This document shows positions 1 to 52,889 of a DNA stretch of 64,000 nucleotides, piece after piece. The translations under genes were made by a program, and so were the position numbers. The notes below the pieces were generated by a model that ran no database searches, had not been told where the DNA came from, and saw nothing but the letters and a program-made list of their open reading frames with translations. The first letter of the stretch is position 1. The number at the start of each line of letters is the position of its first letter. Origin of the DNA: Eleginops maclovinus (lineage: Eukaryota; Chordata; Actinopteri; Perciformes; Eleginopidae); NCBI RefSeq assembly GCF_036324505.1, contig NC_086360.1, forward strand, positions 13,138,293 through 13,202,292, written 5' to 3'.

Positions 1-575
1 TTACTCTAGGTAAACAGTCGAAATTGAGATGGAATGGAGAAAGATAAGTGATTGAAGGTCACATCTTTTTTAAAGTTCTCTCCTTCAAACTGAGCAACTG
101 AGTATCAAATATATAACAAATAACATTTGATAAATCTAAATGGTTATAGTGACCATAATCAAATATACAACGTAGAGTAAACGAGGTCTTTGTGACTTGT
201 GAGGCTGACTTGTTCTGTGTTTCTAAATGAGCCCTGTGACTTTGTTTTGCTGAATATTTGTGTTATGTTTACGCAGTAAATTGTAAGAAGGAATCCAGTC
301 TTTGCCCAAGTGGACACAACACTTTATTGACCGGGGGACCAGAGAAACAGCGGGGAAAGACAGAGGAGGGTGAGAGCAAAAAGGGACAGATGGATGGAAG
401 AGGCTGAAAGAGAGGATTGTGAGAACAGGAACAGACGGGGGAGAAAAAGGTGACAGCAGCGAAGAAGGAAACGGAAGGCCGAGAGAAGAGGGAGACTGAT
501 TTAACAGGGAAGAGAGGAATAGTAGGGGGGTATAGAAAAGGGAAGGAAAGATAAGAGTGAAGAGGGCCTGCTTAC
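1..575 (-). other. partial sema6a intron 15
   Basis: Begins with GTAAGC at 575. Positions 330-545 are strongly purine-rich on the plus strand (pyrimidine-rich on the sense strand), which makes a long open frame with low-complexity translation. No exon seen. Confidence 0.75.
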
Positions 576-38824
<38,249 letters not shown>

Positions 38825-38834
38825 GGTCGCACCA

Positions 38835-38872
38835 ACACTGCTGCTGCTGCTGCTGTTGCTGCTGCTGGTCCT
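38835..38872 (-). repeat. CAG-rich triplet tract in the sema6a 5' UTR
   Basis: On the sense strand the UTR directly before the start codon reads as a run of CAG triplets interrupted by one CAA. It is flanked by AGCACCAGCA upstream and TGTTGGTGCG downstream, which can pair at 8 of 10 positions and would place the CAG tract in a loop a few bases before the ATG. The tract and arms are seen directly; the hairpin and any effect on translation are inference. Confidence 0.8.
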
Positions 38873-39331
38873 CTGCTGGTGCTAAAGATTTACCTCAGCC
38901 TGCAAAAAGAGAGTAAGAAGTGATGAGGGAGGAGATAGAGAGGGATGAAGGAAATATATGGGGGGAAGACAGGAGGAAAAAATAGACAGAAAAAACAAAC
39001 TTTTTCAAACAAATCTGTTTTCACCTGACTGCCTCCTCAATTACTTTTCCTCTGCGGTTTCTGCATTCTTTGTATGAAACAAAGAAACACAGAAGCACGA
39101 GGAGGGAAAGCGAGAGGAGGCAGAAAAAGAAAGTAGTTAGCCAAACAATTTCAAGTTCACCTGAATAAGCTGTTTGTGCATTTTGCACAACCCATTGCAA
39201 TCTGTCAGAGATATATTTATATATGCATTTTTGATGACTCAAGTGAGCCGTGTTGCAAGCGAAACAGAATTAATTGGATTATGGTGGTAATATGCGTCAT
39301 AGATCGATGTCAGGCAGAGAAAATCTCTGTG

Positions 39332-39332
<1 letters not shown>

Positions 39333-39367
<35 letters not shown>

Positions 39368-39380
39368 TCTCTCTATCTCT
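39333..39380. repeat. (CT)n microsatellite
   Basis: CT array with minor interruptions, about 430 bp upstream of the acceptor of the ATG exon. Confidence 0.95.
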
Positions 39381-40176
39381 GTGTGTGACAGGGTCTTAGT
39401 GAAGTGGGTGAGCTCTTTTTGAGATTAGCCAACTGTAAAAGTATCGGCAGTACCTGGAGATGGGTTGGCTGGTTTGGCAAGTACCTCATTTCACAAATGT
39501 CACCTACAAGGGTAGTGATCCAACATCATAACTCCTAGAGTCCGATGACTACCATCACATCGGAATAGCTATTAAGCTCCTCAATTCACCACAGGTTTGG
39601 TTAAAGAACCACCTGCATGCTTTTACTTTCCTTACTCTCCTCTTCAAATCATTTTTCGTTGCACTTAGGCCAACATGCCAAGTGTTGACTCCCTATTGTC
39701 ACTCAGTAAGCATGATGACTGCCTGTTTCCAGGGAAAAACACCAGGAAGAGTATGTACCGTTGAATTCCAAGAAAACGGAATGTCCTCAACAATCAAATT
39801 TCCTTATGTTATGTATGTAAACCAGCTGAAGTGAATTGTATAACAGATGCATTAAATTCTGTTGATGTAATGTCTTTATTGCACAAACCATGGCAACTGA
39901 GTTTTTCTCTCCTGCAGTTTGTGGCAACAAATTACACCCATAAATCATCCAAGACAATTATTGCGTCTGTAATCTAATCAAGAATAAAGCATTTAATTTA
40001 CATAAAGCCCTTGGTTTTTTCCACAGTTGAAGCTGCAGGGGTGAGATTTTGCCGGGAAGATAGAGTAAGGGATGCATCAGGGATGAAGAATTGAATAAAA
40101 TAGTCGATTTTATTTGATTCTGTCTGATAAAAGTTGTTTATCCCACTCTGTATTTTCATTCGCTATGTATGTCCGA

Positions 40177-40260
40177 GGGGGGGGACTAAGGGGGGGCCTT
40201 GTCGACCGAAAAACCCTCTCTCTCTCTCTCTCTCTCTCACACTCTCTCTCTCTCGCTCTT
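40177..40260. repeat. G-run pair followed by (CT)n array
   Basis: Two runs of about eight and seven G (40177-40184 and 40190-40196) separated by actaa, then an imperfect CT array from 40216. The G runs could fold as a G-quadruplex on the plus strand (inference). Confidence 0.85.
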
Positions 40261-42559
40261 TCTATGCTCCTGTGAATCTCATTCAGGGGAGGAATGAAAA
40301 CACTATTCACAGGGAGAATCACTTTAACACTGAGGAGAATACCAATACTAAAGCCTGGGTACGACCTTGATCTCACAATCCGTTCTCCTCCCTCCTTTCT
40401 CATTCAATGGCCTACTCCTCTTATCCTTACCCTGTTTTTTCTGTACCACACTCTATATTTAATGAAGAGAAAAATACAAAAATGGATTTCCCCTCACCCT
40501 CACCTTTATCATAAAGTGAAGTTTGACAGAGCTACACTTGCGCAGTGCATTCAATTTTTCTACAAATCGTAAACAAAAAGCTGTCTTTGTCTTCTCTCTT
40601 CACGGTACAGTAAACCTCTGGACTGAAATTAGTTTTTCTCCTGAACCTTAATCCGGAAGTCTCCAGTAATTGACTGATTGATGACCAGGAAGTGGCAGGA
40701 GGCAGAGAGGTTACCTCTCACGGAGCTAACACAGTGAATGATGGATGGTGGTTTCAATGAGCAAGAACACAAGATGTGATCTGTACCAGAGCCCAATAAA
40801 TGGAAATAATTCAGTAAATATATTTTTAATATTATGTCACAATCAAATGTGAAGCTATAATAGTTGCTTATTAATGTGATTGTAGATGCTGTAGTATCAT
40901 TCTAATGAATCTCATGGGATTCATCATACTCCAGACATTGATCTTGTGCGGAGAATTGTTGGCTGCTGAAGGCAAGGCACATCCTCCATCTATGTCAATG
41001 GGGTGTAATACAAGGCTAAAAGCTGTTAGCCAAACCATCTCATGCTGCCTCCTGTGAAATACTAAATAAATGTAGCCCAAAAAGACTTAAGGGAAACTTA
41101 GAAGCCTTCCAGTTGCTCTTTTGTTACCAGCTGCCCCACATGGGTAACAGGAGGGAGCGAAACGCAGTCTGTCTTTACCGAACTACGCTCTTTTTGTGGG
41201 AGAGCAAATAGCTTCCTTGTGTTAGTGTGACGGTTTGTGTGTTTTAAATCTTCATTAAAAAAATACGTTTTTTGCTCAACACTGTAGACAAACAGACAAT
41301 CTGAGAACATTAGGATCCAGAAATGGAGGCTTCAGATCCAGATCATGCGTCAAAACTGCAATAATGAATTACCTACAACCACTGAACCACAGTTGCGCAG
41401 GTGGAAGTGTGTGTGGAGGTTTCTGGATTTCCTCTCTAGTAAGCTCTCATTGAAAAGCAACCAAAGAAACGACATAAAGAGTACTGTGCCTCCTCCTCGG
41501 GATTTTAATAGATAACATTTTAAGAGCCTTAGATGCCATTCCCTTACACTTCCTGCACTCTTTCAATAATAGAAGCTTGTGTGTGTATTTGTGCATTAGT
41601 GTGTTTTTGCATGTGTGTTAAGCAGAGAAAGGAGTGTTAATCAACCCGGTTGCTGGCAGGAGGCCACCAGCAGGTAATAAAAACACAAGGACCCCCCAGA
41701 ATCTCTCTACATACCCACGCCATCTTATGAATTACTACACACATGCACACATTTAGACTCAAACACACTCCCCAGTCACTTCGTATCCTTGTGCACTCAG
41801 CTAAGACCATGAAAATAATAAATAAATAAAAACAAATAAACTATAGCTATATTAGCAAATTTAATTCATACAACTCAAATCAGCAAAATAATCAAAGACA
41901 CACACAGACTGACACAGACTTTCTCTACCCAGACAGAGCACCCCCATGGGGGCAATTGCCTAGAACAGCATTAACTTGAACAATAAACACATTATCAGGC
42001 CTAATGATGTTATTTTTTGCTGTGGCATCAACATGTTAGCTACGGGTGCGTGGAACTTAAACATACACACAATAACACACGTATATTAGAATCACAAGGT
42101 CAGCCCTACTGAGCTTCAGGTGAGGAAAAGGAAGGAAATGTTACCCACATTCAGTGTGGCAGTCTAGTTAAGTGCACAAACTAACAGAAAACACAAATAA
42201 TCAAGCTTAGTTGGGAAGATTTTCCCAACATACACACACATTCACAGAACTAGTTCATCTTGAGAAAGTCCCAGCCATTCATTTCCTAAAGGCCCCCACT
42301 GTGCAAAACATCAGAGAGCGCAATGAAGTGAGAGACCACCATTTAATTACATCAGAGCAGACCTGTTGATGATGGACTTCAGAGCAGCCTACTGAATGTG
42401 TCAAATCACTGTGCGGCACCTATTAATTATGGCAAACTGGCTGCGAATTATCATTTAAATAGCTTAGTATTGTTTGCGGCATAAAAAAGTATGTTTATAC
42501 ATGGTCATTTAGGCCGCCTTTCACATTATCGTAGAGCCAGTATTATCTGCAACTTAATT

Positions 42560-42745
42560 TTAATACATAAAGCTCCAGAAAATATTAAGAGACCACTCCA
42601 ATTGTTTGTATGGCAGCCATAGTGTTGAATTCCAACACAGAGAAATGTTGTTTGTAGTTTATAGAATACAATAAAAAATAAACATTTAACTCAAAGACAT
42701 ATATACATAGTAAAACCGGAGAAACTGATAATGCTGAATATACTT
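42560..42745. mobile_element. interspersed repeat fragment
   Basis: Contains, in order, gctccagaaaatattaagag, accact, acagagaaatgttgtttgta and aaaaccggagaaactgata. This resembles, as I recall, a vertebrate repeat present in many fish genomes and often seen in the opposite orientation. No coding capacity; class uncertain. Confidence 0.55.
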
Positions 42746-45104
42746 TTTGTGTTATTCTGGAGGGTGATTACAAACAAATTGTACGATCTAATTTGTGTTT
42801 ACTGTTTGTATTTCTCACTGCTTGCTTCATGTCCATCAGTCTGTACTTTAAGTACTTATCACATATTCGGAATATCTGCCATGTATAAGTGGCTTTACAT
42901 GTATGGGATAGCTGACCTGTTGGTTAAGGACAGAATGTAGGTTGTTGCTGTGTTGCATGTCACATTATCAAAATGTGCATCAGTGAACATGATGTTTTAA
43001 GAGCATGTCATTTTGATTACTGAGATTAAAAGAGACTTGTCTTTTGTCACATGGGTTTTTGATTATAATGAAGTCTGGAGGAAGTGTTCAATATGAAGGT
43101 AGTAGCAGACTCTCATAAAGGCTGTCTGACAGCTTTCATACGAGCGCAGCAGGCTTGTGTTTATATTTGGCAGTCTGGGTAATGTCCGCAGATTGGTGCT
43201 GAAGGGTTTACAGATGACAGGAATGCCGAGAGAGAAGGGGTAGCTTACGGGCAACACGCTGCTATGTGTCTGTAGTTGTGGCCAGTCCCACATGAAAGAA
43301 GGATTTGTATTTTTAATTGGAATTTTGTAATCGGTGATGCAAGTGGAGTACCATAAAGTGTGATTGTGGTTTTGCATCCATTCAAGAATTGTGTGTAGTA
43401 ATATCATGTTTGGTTTAACCATGTTGGTCCCTGTTCCTCTGATAATTAACCCTGATAATTAATAGACATCAAAGTCAAAACTCTTATTTATTTGGTAAAA
43501 AGTATTTTGCAGTAGAACTAGTTTCTTTGGACAATTAATAAATAGTTTTTTCAAAAATAAATATATGATTTTACAGGTGGATAAATGACAGCAGGGGATT
43601 TCCAGGGACTTTAGAGGTTTCTGCTGTGTGACAATTTCCCGGTGTTACAGAGCAGAAACAGACCTTACACATAAGTGTGAACACGACACCCAGAATACCA
43701 GACCACACTTAAAGTGAACACTTCTTTTACAATTCACACATAAATACCATATTGCCTAACGTAACAGAGCTTTAGACCACTGCCCATAGAATCCCCTGTT
43801 CACAGGCAGGCTAGAGGAAATGGGGTTTTGAATGAGGTGAAAAAGTATGAGTAGATTGGGTAGGTAAGAAAGACAGCCAGGTATGAAAAATACATTGATC
43901 CAAAGTATGGGGTGCACAAAAAATGGAACACATCCAACCATCTAGGGCTCCCAAATAGGGTGGATACACTGGCAGGTGTTTACACTTGTCAGCCCTGGCC
44001 TGATAAATCAGACAGAAAAGACAGGAGGAGCTGTCTGCCTGAACCCAGGAGGCCATGATAAGAGGAGAGGAGCCAGAGGGAGGAACCAGCCATTCTTTTT
44101 TAAAACAACAGCCAACTAGCATCCAATATAAGCACACAAATACAGACACAGACTTTGGCATTCAGACTCCCACAATTAGTCCTTGAACTTTCAAAAAGCA
44201 TGCTGGTGTTTTCCTTTTCCTCCTTTATTTTTCATCCCTTAGATTATGCTTTTAAATTGATATCTGTATGGAGGTGATCCATCATGGTTTGATTATTAAA
44301 AGACAATGAGGTGGACATGAATGAGGCACCCTGTCGCTGTAGGCCCTTTTTTGAAACAGAAGCCCAAATGCAAAAACGTCTCCTTTTAAAGAGGTGACGG
44401 ATTGATTCTGGAGGCAGGCCAAAGACGACTCAAAAAGAAAAGAGGGAATGAGGGACAGAAGAACAGCGAGAGAACAGCGGAAAAGCGCCAAATAGGAAGA
44501 ACAGCAACCTAACAAAGAGATTCAGTGACTGGAGATAAGCTGCTATCTTTATAATTCTGCCTCTGATCTAAAAGCTATTAGGGCTGGACATGCATCTGCG
44601 CCTTTTAATCATTAAAAACTATTATCTGTTGCAAAGCAATGGATATCCTTTTAAGAGTGTATTGAGGACACAGTTTGTAGCAAATTACAATATACAAAAA
44701 AGAGGTATAAGTGTTCGATAGAGTAAAGGAAAGGAAATTAAAAACAAAAAAAAGCACAGGAAATAAAACAAGAGCAGCATAAAAAAAACCTAAAAGGAAA
44801 GGAAAAGATAGCAGAGACGGGAAGAGGAGGGGAGGTTCATGGGTTTTCGCTTTCTGGGAATGATCCAACGTAAACTGACATCACAACAACCCTGCCACTA
44901 GCAGAAGTCAACCGAGGAGAAAGATGAGATGAGATAACTACTTACAACTAACTAAATTGTTTTTAAAAGTAGGTCATGCACTTTTTAGGCTGTGATGAGC
45001 TCCCAAAATGACTCGGGTAAATCTCTTTAGAGGTTTAGAACCTGACAAAAATGATGTTTCATGGAGTTATATTTGTCAAAAACATATTGGTTTATCTAGT
45101 GCAT

Positions 45105-45245
45105 TGATGAGGTCAAATACCAGCATATGGATTATTACCGTGAGCATATTAGCATGCTGATGTTAGCATTTAGCTGAAAGCAATGCTATGTCTAAGTACA
45201 GCCTTACAGAGCTGCTAGCACGGCAATAGACTATCTGGCCCACAT
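45105..45245. mobile_element. percomorph interspersed repeat fragment
   Basis: The series agcatgctgatgttagcatt, tagctgaaagcaatgctat and cagagctgctagcacggc matches a repeat I recall as very frequent in percomorph introns. Fragmentary, with no termini recognised. Confidence 0.6.
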
Positions 45246-45512
45246 AGCCATTTGTGCACAATGTTCCGTCACTACCTCTTAAGACGAATAAAAACATTTG
45301 TTATGGTATTATCATCGTCACTCCTGTTCTTTATTCTTTTCATCCTCCTTAGTCTATTTTCCCTTCTCTTTATCTCCTCGAGGTTGGCAGCAAAGAAATA
45401 AAGGTGCTCATTTGCTTTGTCTGAAAAAAGCATTTATGAATCAAAACAAGCCCACACTCTGTGACACACATTCAACCACACATACACACAACACAAAGCC
45501 TAACAACGTCAT

Positions 45513-45539
45513 ACACACACACACACACACACACACACA
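45513..45539. repeat. (CA)n microsatellite
   Basis: About 13 units. Confidence 0.95.
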
Positions 45540-47944
45540 ACTGGTGCTTAAGAGATTGACCCCAAAAAACGAGGTTACTCATTTAAATATCAGAACCTTT
45601 TCAGGCCTGTCAATCATCGTTGGCGATGATATAAGCGGGGCAACTTAATCAACCTGGACGCAGCTGATACAGAGCAGTGTGGGCAAGGCAGAGAAAATTG
45701 CTGCTGATAACGATATGCTTGGTAGCACATGGCCTCTGTCTCTCTTTTGATCCAATTATCCCTTTGGTCTGATGCGTACTCTGCCTGCCTCTTTTTGACA
45801 TCGCCCTGTGTACTCCTTTTTCTCTTAATATACCTCCTAACATAAGGCCACACTTTTGTCAATCCCTTGAGGAGCTGGTCCTGATGCTTAAAGATCATCC
45901 TCTAGTGTTGAGTTTGACTCTGGTCAAAAGAGCAGGGGGTGCTGGAGGAGACAAACTGAGACTCTGTGTTTTTCCTGAGGTGCAGCAGAGAAGAAATAGC
46001 AGTGAAAAATGGCAGAATGTCACTGAGCTAAATGCCACATTAACTCCACAGAGAGAGAAATGGTGGAATGACTGAAGCTCAGCGCCCTGTGGAGCAGCGA
46101 TGGGGGTGTTGAAACTGTCAAACGGCGTAATGCACATTTTACTTGGAAACTCACTTTACGGAGGCCAACTGCAGGGCTCCTGCAGGCAATACTGCGTCAT
46201 GCCTTCTAAGCTTAGTCATGATACAAACCTAGGACTCCCAGCCTGTAATGTTTGTGTGTCAAGTATTGCTTTAAATTAGGCTGCCTGGGGTTAAAAATAA
46301 ATGAAAATATTGTTAAAAACGTGTGTCCAATACAGGAGGAACTAAATGCAGGGGCGGATAAGTCTTGAAGGGGGTTAAACACATCCTCCCTCAGGCTCTT
46401 GTCCTCAGTAAACATCAGCTAAGCCATCAGCTGAGAGAAAAATAACAGGGGATTCATTTTTGTGAGTCTCTGGTTAAGTATTTCCAAATCCAAAATGCAT
46501 GAGACCTAAAATGATTTTTTATGTCATTTCTAGAAAGGGAAAAAACTGCCTCGCTAACAGGAAGAGGGAAAAGCTTGATAGACTTGCAGCAATTCATGCA
46601 TACAGTAAGTACTTTGAGTCATAGCAGAAATTAGATTGGGTATTTAGAGGAGTATAGCAGAAATAGCTGAGGGAAACTGTGTTCCTGGGGTAGTTTTCCC
46701 ATATATTAAAGAGATTGCGCAATCAATAAAACAATAGCTGTCTGGCTCAAGAGGTAGTAATAGTTACAAAACCTTTTACTTGACAGACCCCGACTGTAAA
46801 TGAGAAAAGTCTCAAAGTCAATATTCAACAGCGGCTCACTAAGTGGTTTTTATTATATGGATATAACATGCTCAAGGAGATTCGAAGGCAATTTTTTTAT
46901 CCTTGCTGGACCTTGACTAAGTAGCTATAAATTTATAATCAATATGGCATTTAGGCCTTTTTATGAATACATGGAAATCATGTGCATCAGTCTGTGTAAA
47001 CTACATTTATTCTGTTCTTTGAAAGAGACCTTGATGGAAAAATAGCGCCTGTGTTTAACCTTGTGCTGCGGTACGACTCACTGAGAGAAATGTCAAGACA
47101 TCTGGGAAAGAAGTCTAAATTCCCTCCAAGTACGTAGTTTGCAATGGCAAGACTATATACTGTATGTTCACTGCATTTCTTATACAGCTGTTTTTGTTGT
47201 GTTCTTTCCCTCTCTTTGCAACTTAACTGGAAAAGCAGACACAGGATGTGACTGGGTGGCCTGCAGGGAACCAAAGAAGAGGTGTGATGCCTTTATGTCG
47301 TGGTATCCATCTAGTGCAGATTTCACATCTCACAGCCTCCTGCTTCTTCATAACAGGCATGCTTCAGAGTTCTACAAGGTGTGATTCAATCTGTATCTCT
47401 GCCTCAATGTCTTCCTATTGCAATTCTCGTTCTGTTGCTGTTCAGAAAGCTTCACACTGTTGAACTGTGACACTTTTTAACAATCCATCAATCGTGAATT
47501 TTCGGGGACTGCACGATTAGCAGTGAAAGCAAGGAGCAAACTGAGAACATCAGCTTGTCATTAGTTAAATGTCCTTGAGACCAAACAAAAAAGTAAAAGT
47601 CAGCCATAGAAATGCCATACAACCTCATAAATAATGATGCTCGTTAACACAAGACATGCATCTGTTTCATTCATAAAGTCTGCAACTGTAGCATCTTTTC
47701 ATTTGCTGTTTCACAATTACAGAAATAATTTCAGTTCTGTTAATGGCATTTTGCTTTTCATTTGATGCAGGTTCCATTATGCTAAGTGACTTAGCCTGCG
47801 TCATCGCTGATAACTGGATGGTGGCCTTCGGTTCCACAGCAACCGTCCTATCAGATCTGACTAAGCATGATGCTGATCTCTATTTAGGTGCTGGCCCCCG
47901 GTTAGGGAGAGCAGAGCCCGCCAGTAGCACACAATCTCTTATGC

Positions 47945-47954
47945 TCTCTCTTAT

Positions 47955-48008
<54 letters not shown>
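47945..48008. repeat. (CT)n microsatellite
   Basis: CT array with one early interruption (tta tg). Confidence 0.95.
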
Positions 48009-48011
<3 letters not shown>

Positions 48012-51000
48012 TTGTCTGTCTCTGCTCCTTATACCCTTCTCTGTTCATTACATTTTTTCCCTCCTTCTCTTTGCCCCACTGCCCTCCCTGCAACTAAATA
48101 CCACATACATCTTTTCAATGGAATAAAAACTCATCCCACCGACTCTGTTTCTCGTCACTTCCCTCTATGACAGAAAATATATATTTATAATGGAGGACAG
48201 AATAAACTTAACACAATTACATTCTGTGTTGGCTCTTGATGTTGTGATACTGATAACAGAGTATCTTGTTTTCTGTTAGTGCATCATATCCAATAGCATT
48301 ATGAATCAGGACATTCAATCTTGCTGCTGCACGAGGCCACAGTGACTGACTGACAACACATTGCTCCACAGTAGCCGTTGTATTGCCAATGTACGGAATG
48401 AATTTCTCTGAATGTTGTTATCTCCACGGACCATATTGTAGGAGAGATGTAGCATCCAGCTCTAAACTAATGAACGAGATGACAATGCTCAGACAGGCAG
48501 ATCATTGAGACACCCTGGTAATGTGCAAAACAAAATGTATGGAATAAATAAGTATTACACAATGTTGTAAAGCCTGCATCAGAGTGTTGACTGTCATTAC
48601 CATTACTGTTATGTCACAATCTGAGGCAATGCAGGAACCACAGTGATCAACATGGAAAATATGATTTGAAGACTGGTTTAACTGCCAATAAATTACACTG
48701 CAGGAGAAACCATGTGGATAAATGAGAAGAAGTAAGAAATACAAGTAGAAGTAGAAGTAAGACATTTTGAAAAGGATGCTTTCAAAGACATATAAGCATG
48801 TAATCTTCCAGGAAACCGAAGTCTCTGTCTCTAAACCTGATTAAAGCCAAGCCAATCAGGGCAATTAGACCAGTTGTGTCACCTAACCCACAATGATGTT
48901 GACAAGCATGTCTGTTGCTAGCTCGCTGTAAGAGACGTCTGACGGCAACAACAAAAAAGAAGAGTCAAGTCCCATCTCATTGACAACCTGAGGCCAGCTT
49001 TAATGGTAAAAATACTAATTTAAATCCTTTCTTGCTATCTGTGTTAAATAACACAATGAGTAAAATGTATTTCCCTAGGTTGCAGAAAAATGATATTTTA
49101 TACTTCATTAATCTGTGCATCTATTAAAAGTAAAACCATGTATATCCTTTACTTTGCTGTGATTTGTATAACAATCACGCCATTTCCAAGGAACAGCCCT
49201 AAATAATAAATGAAATATATACGCAATATGTTGAAGGAATTAACTACAAAGCCTACTTAGTGGTGTAGGCTAATTATCCAATATCACTTAACTATGATCC
49301 TTCAAACAAAATCCTTTTAGGTGTGTACGTACATGGGGCTGGATTATTAGTTAACCTCAGTTAACTCAAGATGTGTTTAGGGCTGCTGTGCATACAGCAC
49401 TATGGGTCACATGCAAGCTTGTTTGACAACAATTAATATTGCAACAAGTTATAAATAGGACATGATGGGTTTTTTTTAAATGTCAAAGAAGTAATTTGCA
49501 TGACTGGTACTAGAGCATGCGTTAATAAACTCTGACGCTGGTTTATGTAATAAGCTGTACGAATACTGGTGCCACAAGAGAGGTGTATTCTTTATAATGA
49601 GACCACAAAATCAATACAGAGAAGCCGCTCTGCAGCACCAACAGTTCATATTATACAGCAGTGTGAAAGAAAGCCTCAGGATAAAAGTGAATCAAGAAAA
49701 ACTTCATGTTATCGGCATAGGGAAAATAACTATAATCCTCCTGATGTTTGCCTAGTTGTTGCCTACTGTAAGTGATGTAATGGTAATGCAAGTACCCATA
49801 GCACTTTAAACGCTTGGTTGGTTTGGGAGCATGGGTGAATAGTACACATGCTAATTGTAAATGTAACAGTGTGTGACAAGTAAAACTACATGTTGTTTTC
49901 CTAAGGGAGGTCATTTTAAAACTGAAAAATGTTGGGTTCCTAGACTTGACATAAGAATCGCTTTTAAAAGAGAAAAAATAAAGAGCGACAGATATATGAT
50001 TTAAAGCAAAATATGAGGTGAAAACCAAGAGGACCTGACCTTGTCTTTGTTTAACAGCTGTTGAGACTCTCATGTTTCTCATATGCAATTATGCTGTAAT
50101 TACAGTGTACGGTTTCAATGAACACTGGTTCTACTTCAGAGACTTCAAAATCACATTCTGGTGGAGAACAGTATGAAATTACATCCAAATCACCTCCTTT
50201 GAATTTCATAAACGTTATAATATGTACAACCTAATTGACATTTGAGTTGAAATGTATATCAAGTGGGACTTTTACAAGCTACAAGATTGTTCTCAGCATT
50301 TCTCTAGCTTAGTTCTTCCACTCCACAGCCACATGTACACTTGCAGTCTCGGTCTCTTCCTCTCGTCACAATTTTCAGCAAAGAGCAGATGACGGTTCCC
50401 CGATAAGTTCTTTTCCATGCTGTGTCACAGCATCTTTGTGATTGCTGACTTCTTATATTAACTGTGTCATGCGATTTTTCTAATGGAAATGTAGCATTAA
50501 TTCAGTAATAGGGCTATACATCATGACTGTAAATTTCCCTTGTGGGGGTCTCAAATATGAGTTGAGCTGGACCAGACCAGGCACAACCAGGTTAACTTTC
50601 GAGGAAGAGGTCACAAATGAAAGGGCTCCATTTGTTGTGGTTAATGCTTATAACTTTCACTGCTACACAAAGGAAGAAAACCTAAATTGCCCACTATACT
50701 TGATGTTTCTGGGTCCTGAAAAACAAAGATTACTGCTTAATGCAGACTAACTGTAATCATCAGTCATTGGATAACACATTTTAACCATATGGTTACATTT
50801 AAATCAACCTTGTTATGATAAAATCAGGTTAGGTTACACAATCTAAGAATTTGACAACAGTAAAGTATGTTCAGTAAAGAATAAACAACAGATACATTAT
50901 AATACATTCAAAGCATAAACTAAATAACATGTTGCATTTTAATAATCAGTAGAGTGCAAATGTGAAGTAAACTGCAAGAAAAAATACCGTTAACTGTTTA

Positions 51001-52752
51001 TAATAATTTTGCATAATTGCTGAAAACTTGCTATATGGAAGGTAAAGGATACAATTATTCTTTCTTATCTTAACAAAAATTTCACACCATAACTCACTAA
51101 GTGTTGTTCCTCTCAAGTGATAAAAGCTTTAACAGCCTCCCATTTCACGCTAACAAATCCTGATAATTTTTTTATTTTTGGGGGAAAAAACGTCTCTTTT
51201 TCAGCCACTTGCCAGCAGACATAGCGAAAGAATATACCACACACAGACAAGGCTTCTGCTAAAAAAACTAAATTCCTCTGGCTTTCATCTTTAACCTTGT
51301 AACCCTCTAATCGCTTCCGTTACCCCACTCAGGCCACATCTAAAGATCTGCAGTTACGACTTCCTGTCAGAATAAGGGCGGAGGAGGGGAAAATAAAAAG
51401 CAAAGAGAGCCAGACGGAGTGTGGCGAGAACCTCAGCCCTGACCTATTGTTTGCAGTCTGAGTGATAATGAAGGATGGAGTGTGAAGAGACTAAGGAAAG
51501 CGACCGCAGTGACGGGCTGTTGTGAGATCCAGCATGTGGCTATGTGCTTGCCCTTGCAGGTGTTGTGTTACAGTCGGCCGGTCAGATGGTGGGCGTGTGC
51601 TTACCTGCAGCTCCCACAGCAGATACACAGAGGGAAACCGGAGCCTGTCAAGCCCACTCGCTGTAATGTTAAGCTAATGCCAAGATTACTGCTTCCTTTC
51701 AATCATAACCACGAAGAAAAATAATCTATTTCCCTGTCTGCCTGCCTCTTTATCTTAGTCTGTCTCAGGCTCTCTCTGCCTGTCTGGCTGCCAGTCAACA
51801 AAACTACAGTACATCAGGTATTAAAATGATTTAAGCCGGCTTCTCTTAATTATACGCTCGCACAGTTTATGGAAAGATCTGAAGGGGGAGTTTAAAGAGA
51901 AGTTGGGGAAAGGTTGCTGAAATGTGCAAGAGAACGGTTTCATTTAAGAGAGAGAAGAAAACATAGCTTTTTTTGGTTGAGCAGCCACATCTACCATATC
52001 TGGTAATTCAGTGATGAAGTGGTGATTGGTATTTCAAAAGGGATAAAAGAAAATCTACTTTTTCTCAAACCCAAATGACTGAAAGCCACAAAATATTGAT
52101 TCATGAACCCAAGCAGAATCAGTACACCTTTATTGTTCAGTACATTCTTGCATAGATGACTGATGATTGCTTGTTTTATTGTATATATGTACTGAACTTC
52201 ATGGCTTATTGAGCCATTGCGCTCAAACACACAACCAGTCACAGGATGGAACATGAGTGTTTGTACCTAATTTTATAGCAATTCATCTAATAGTTAGATA
52301 TTTCCACCCATCTCCACTATTGATTGGTTTGTGGAAGATGAAGCAGGCATGTAGTAATCATTTCTTTGTACACTTGGCTACCGCCCACAGACTACCATCA
52401 TTAGAAAAAGATAGAATAAAAGAAAGCAGTGCACAAAAGATGTGAGTGTCCAAAAGTTCTCAATTGTTTTGCGACAGTATCCTGGGATTGTGAAGTATGG
52501 ATTTGTTGGCGAGCCCAGCAGCCCACGCAGCCTGTGGTACACAGTGTGAATACAAGAAGCAAACACTGTTCAGACATACACACACTTACTCTGTGTACAA
52601 AGGTCAGAGGAGCAGTGGCATTTTATACATTTCATCCCTCACTGCGGCAATGTATATACATGAACAAACAGCCAGGAAATATAACTTCCATTTCCTCAGT
52701 GATTTGTTGCATGACTCTATATCTTGGCAAGCATGTGTGCACTTGAGTGTGG

Positions 52753-52889
<137 letters not shown>

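Noticed and set aside
43063..43422. 119-codon minus strand frame
   Set aside because: No recognisable domain, no supporting splice sites linking it to other exons, and no similarity I can recognise.
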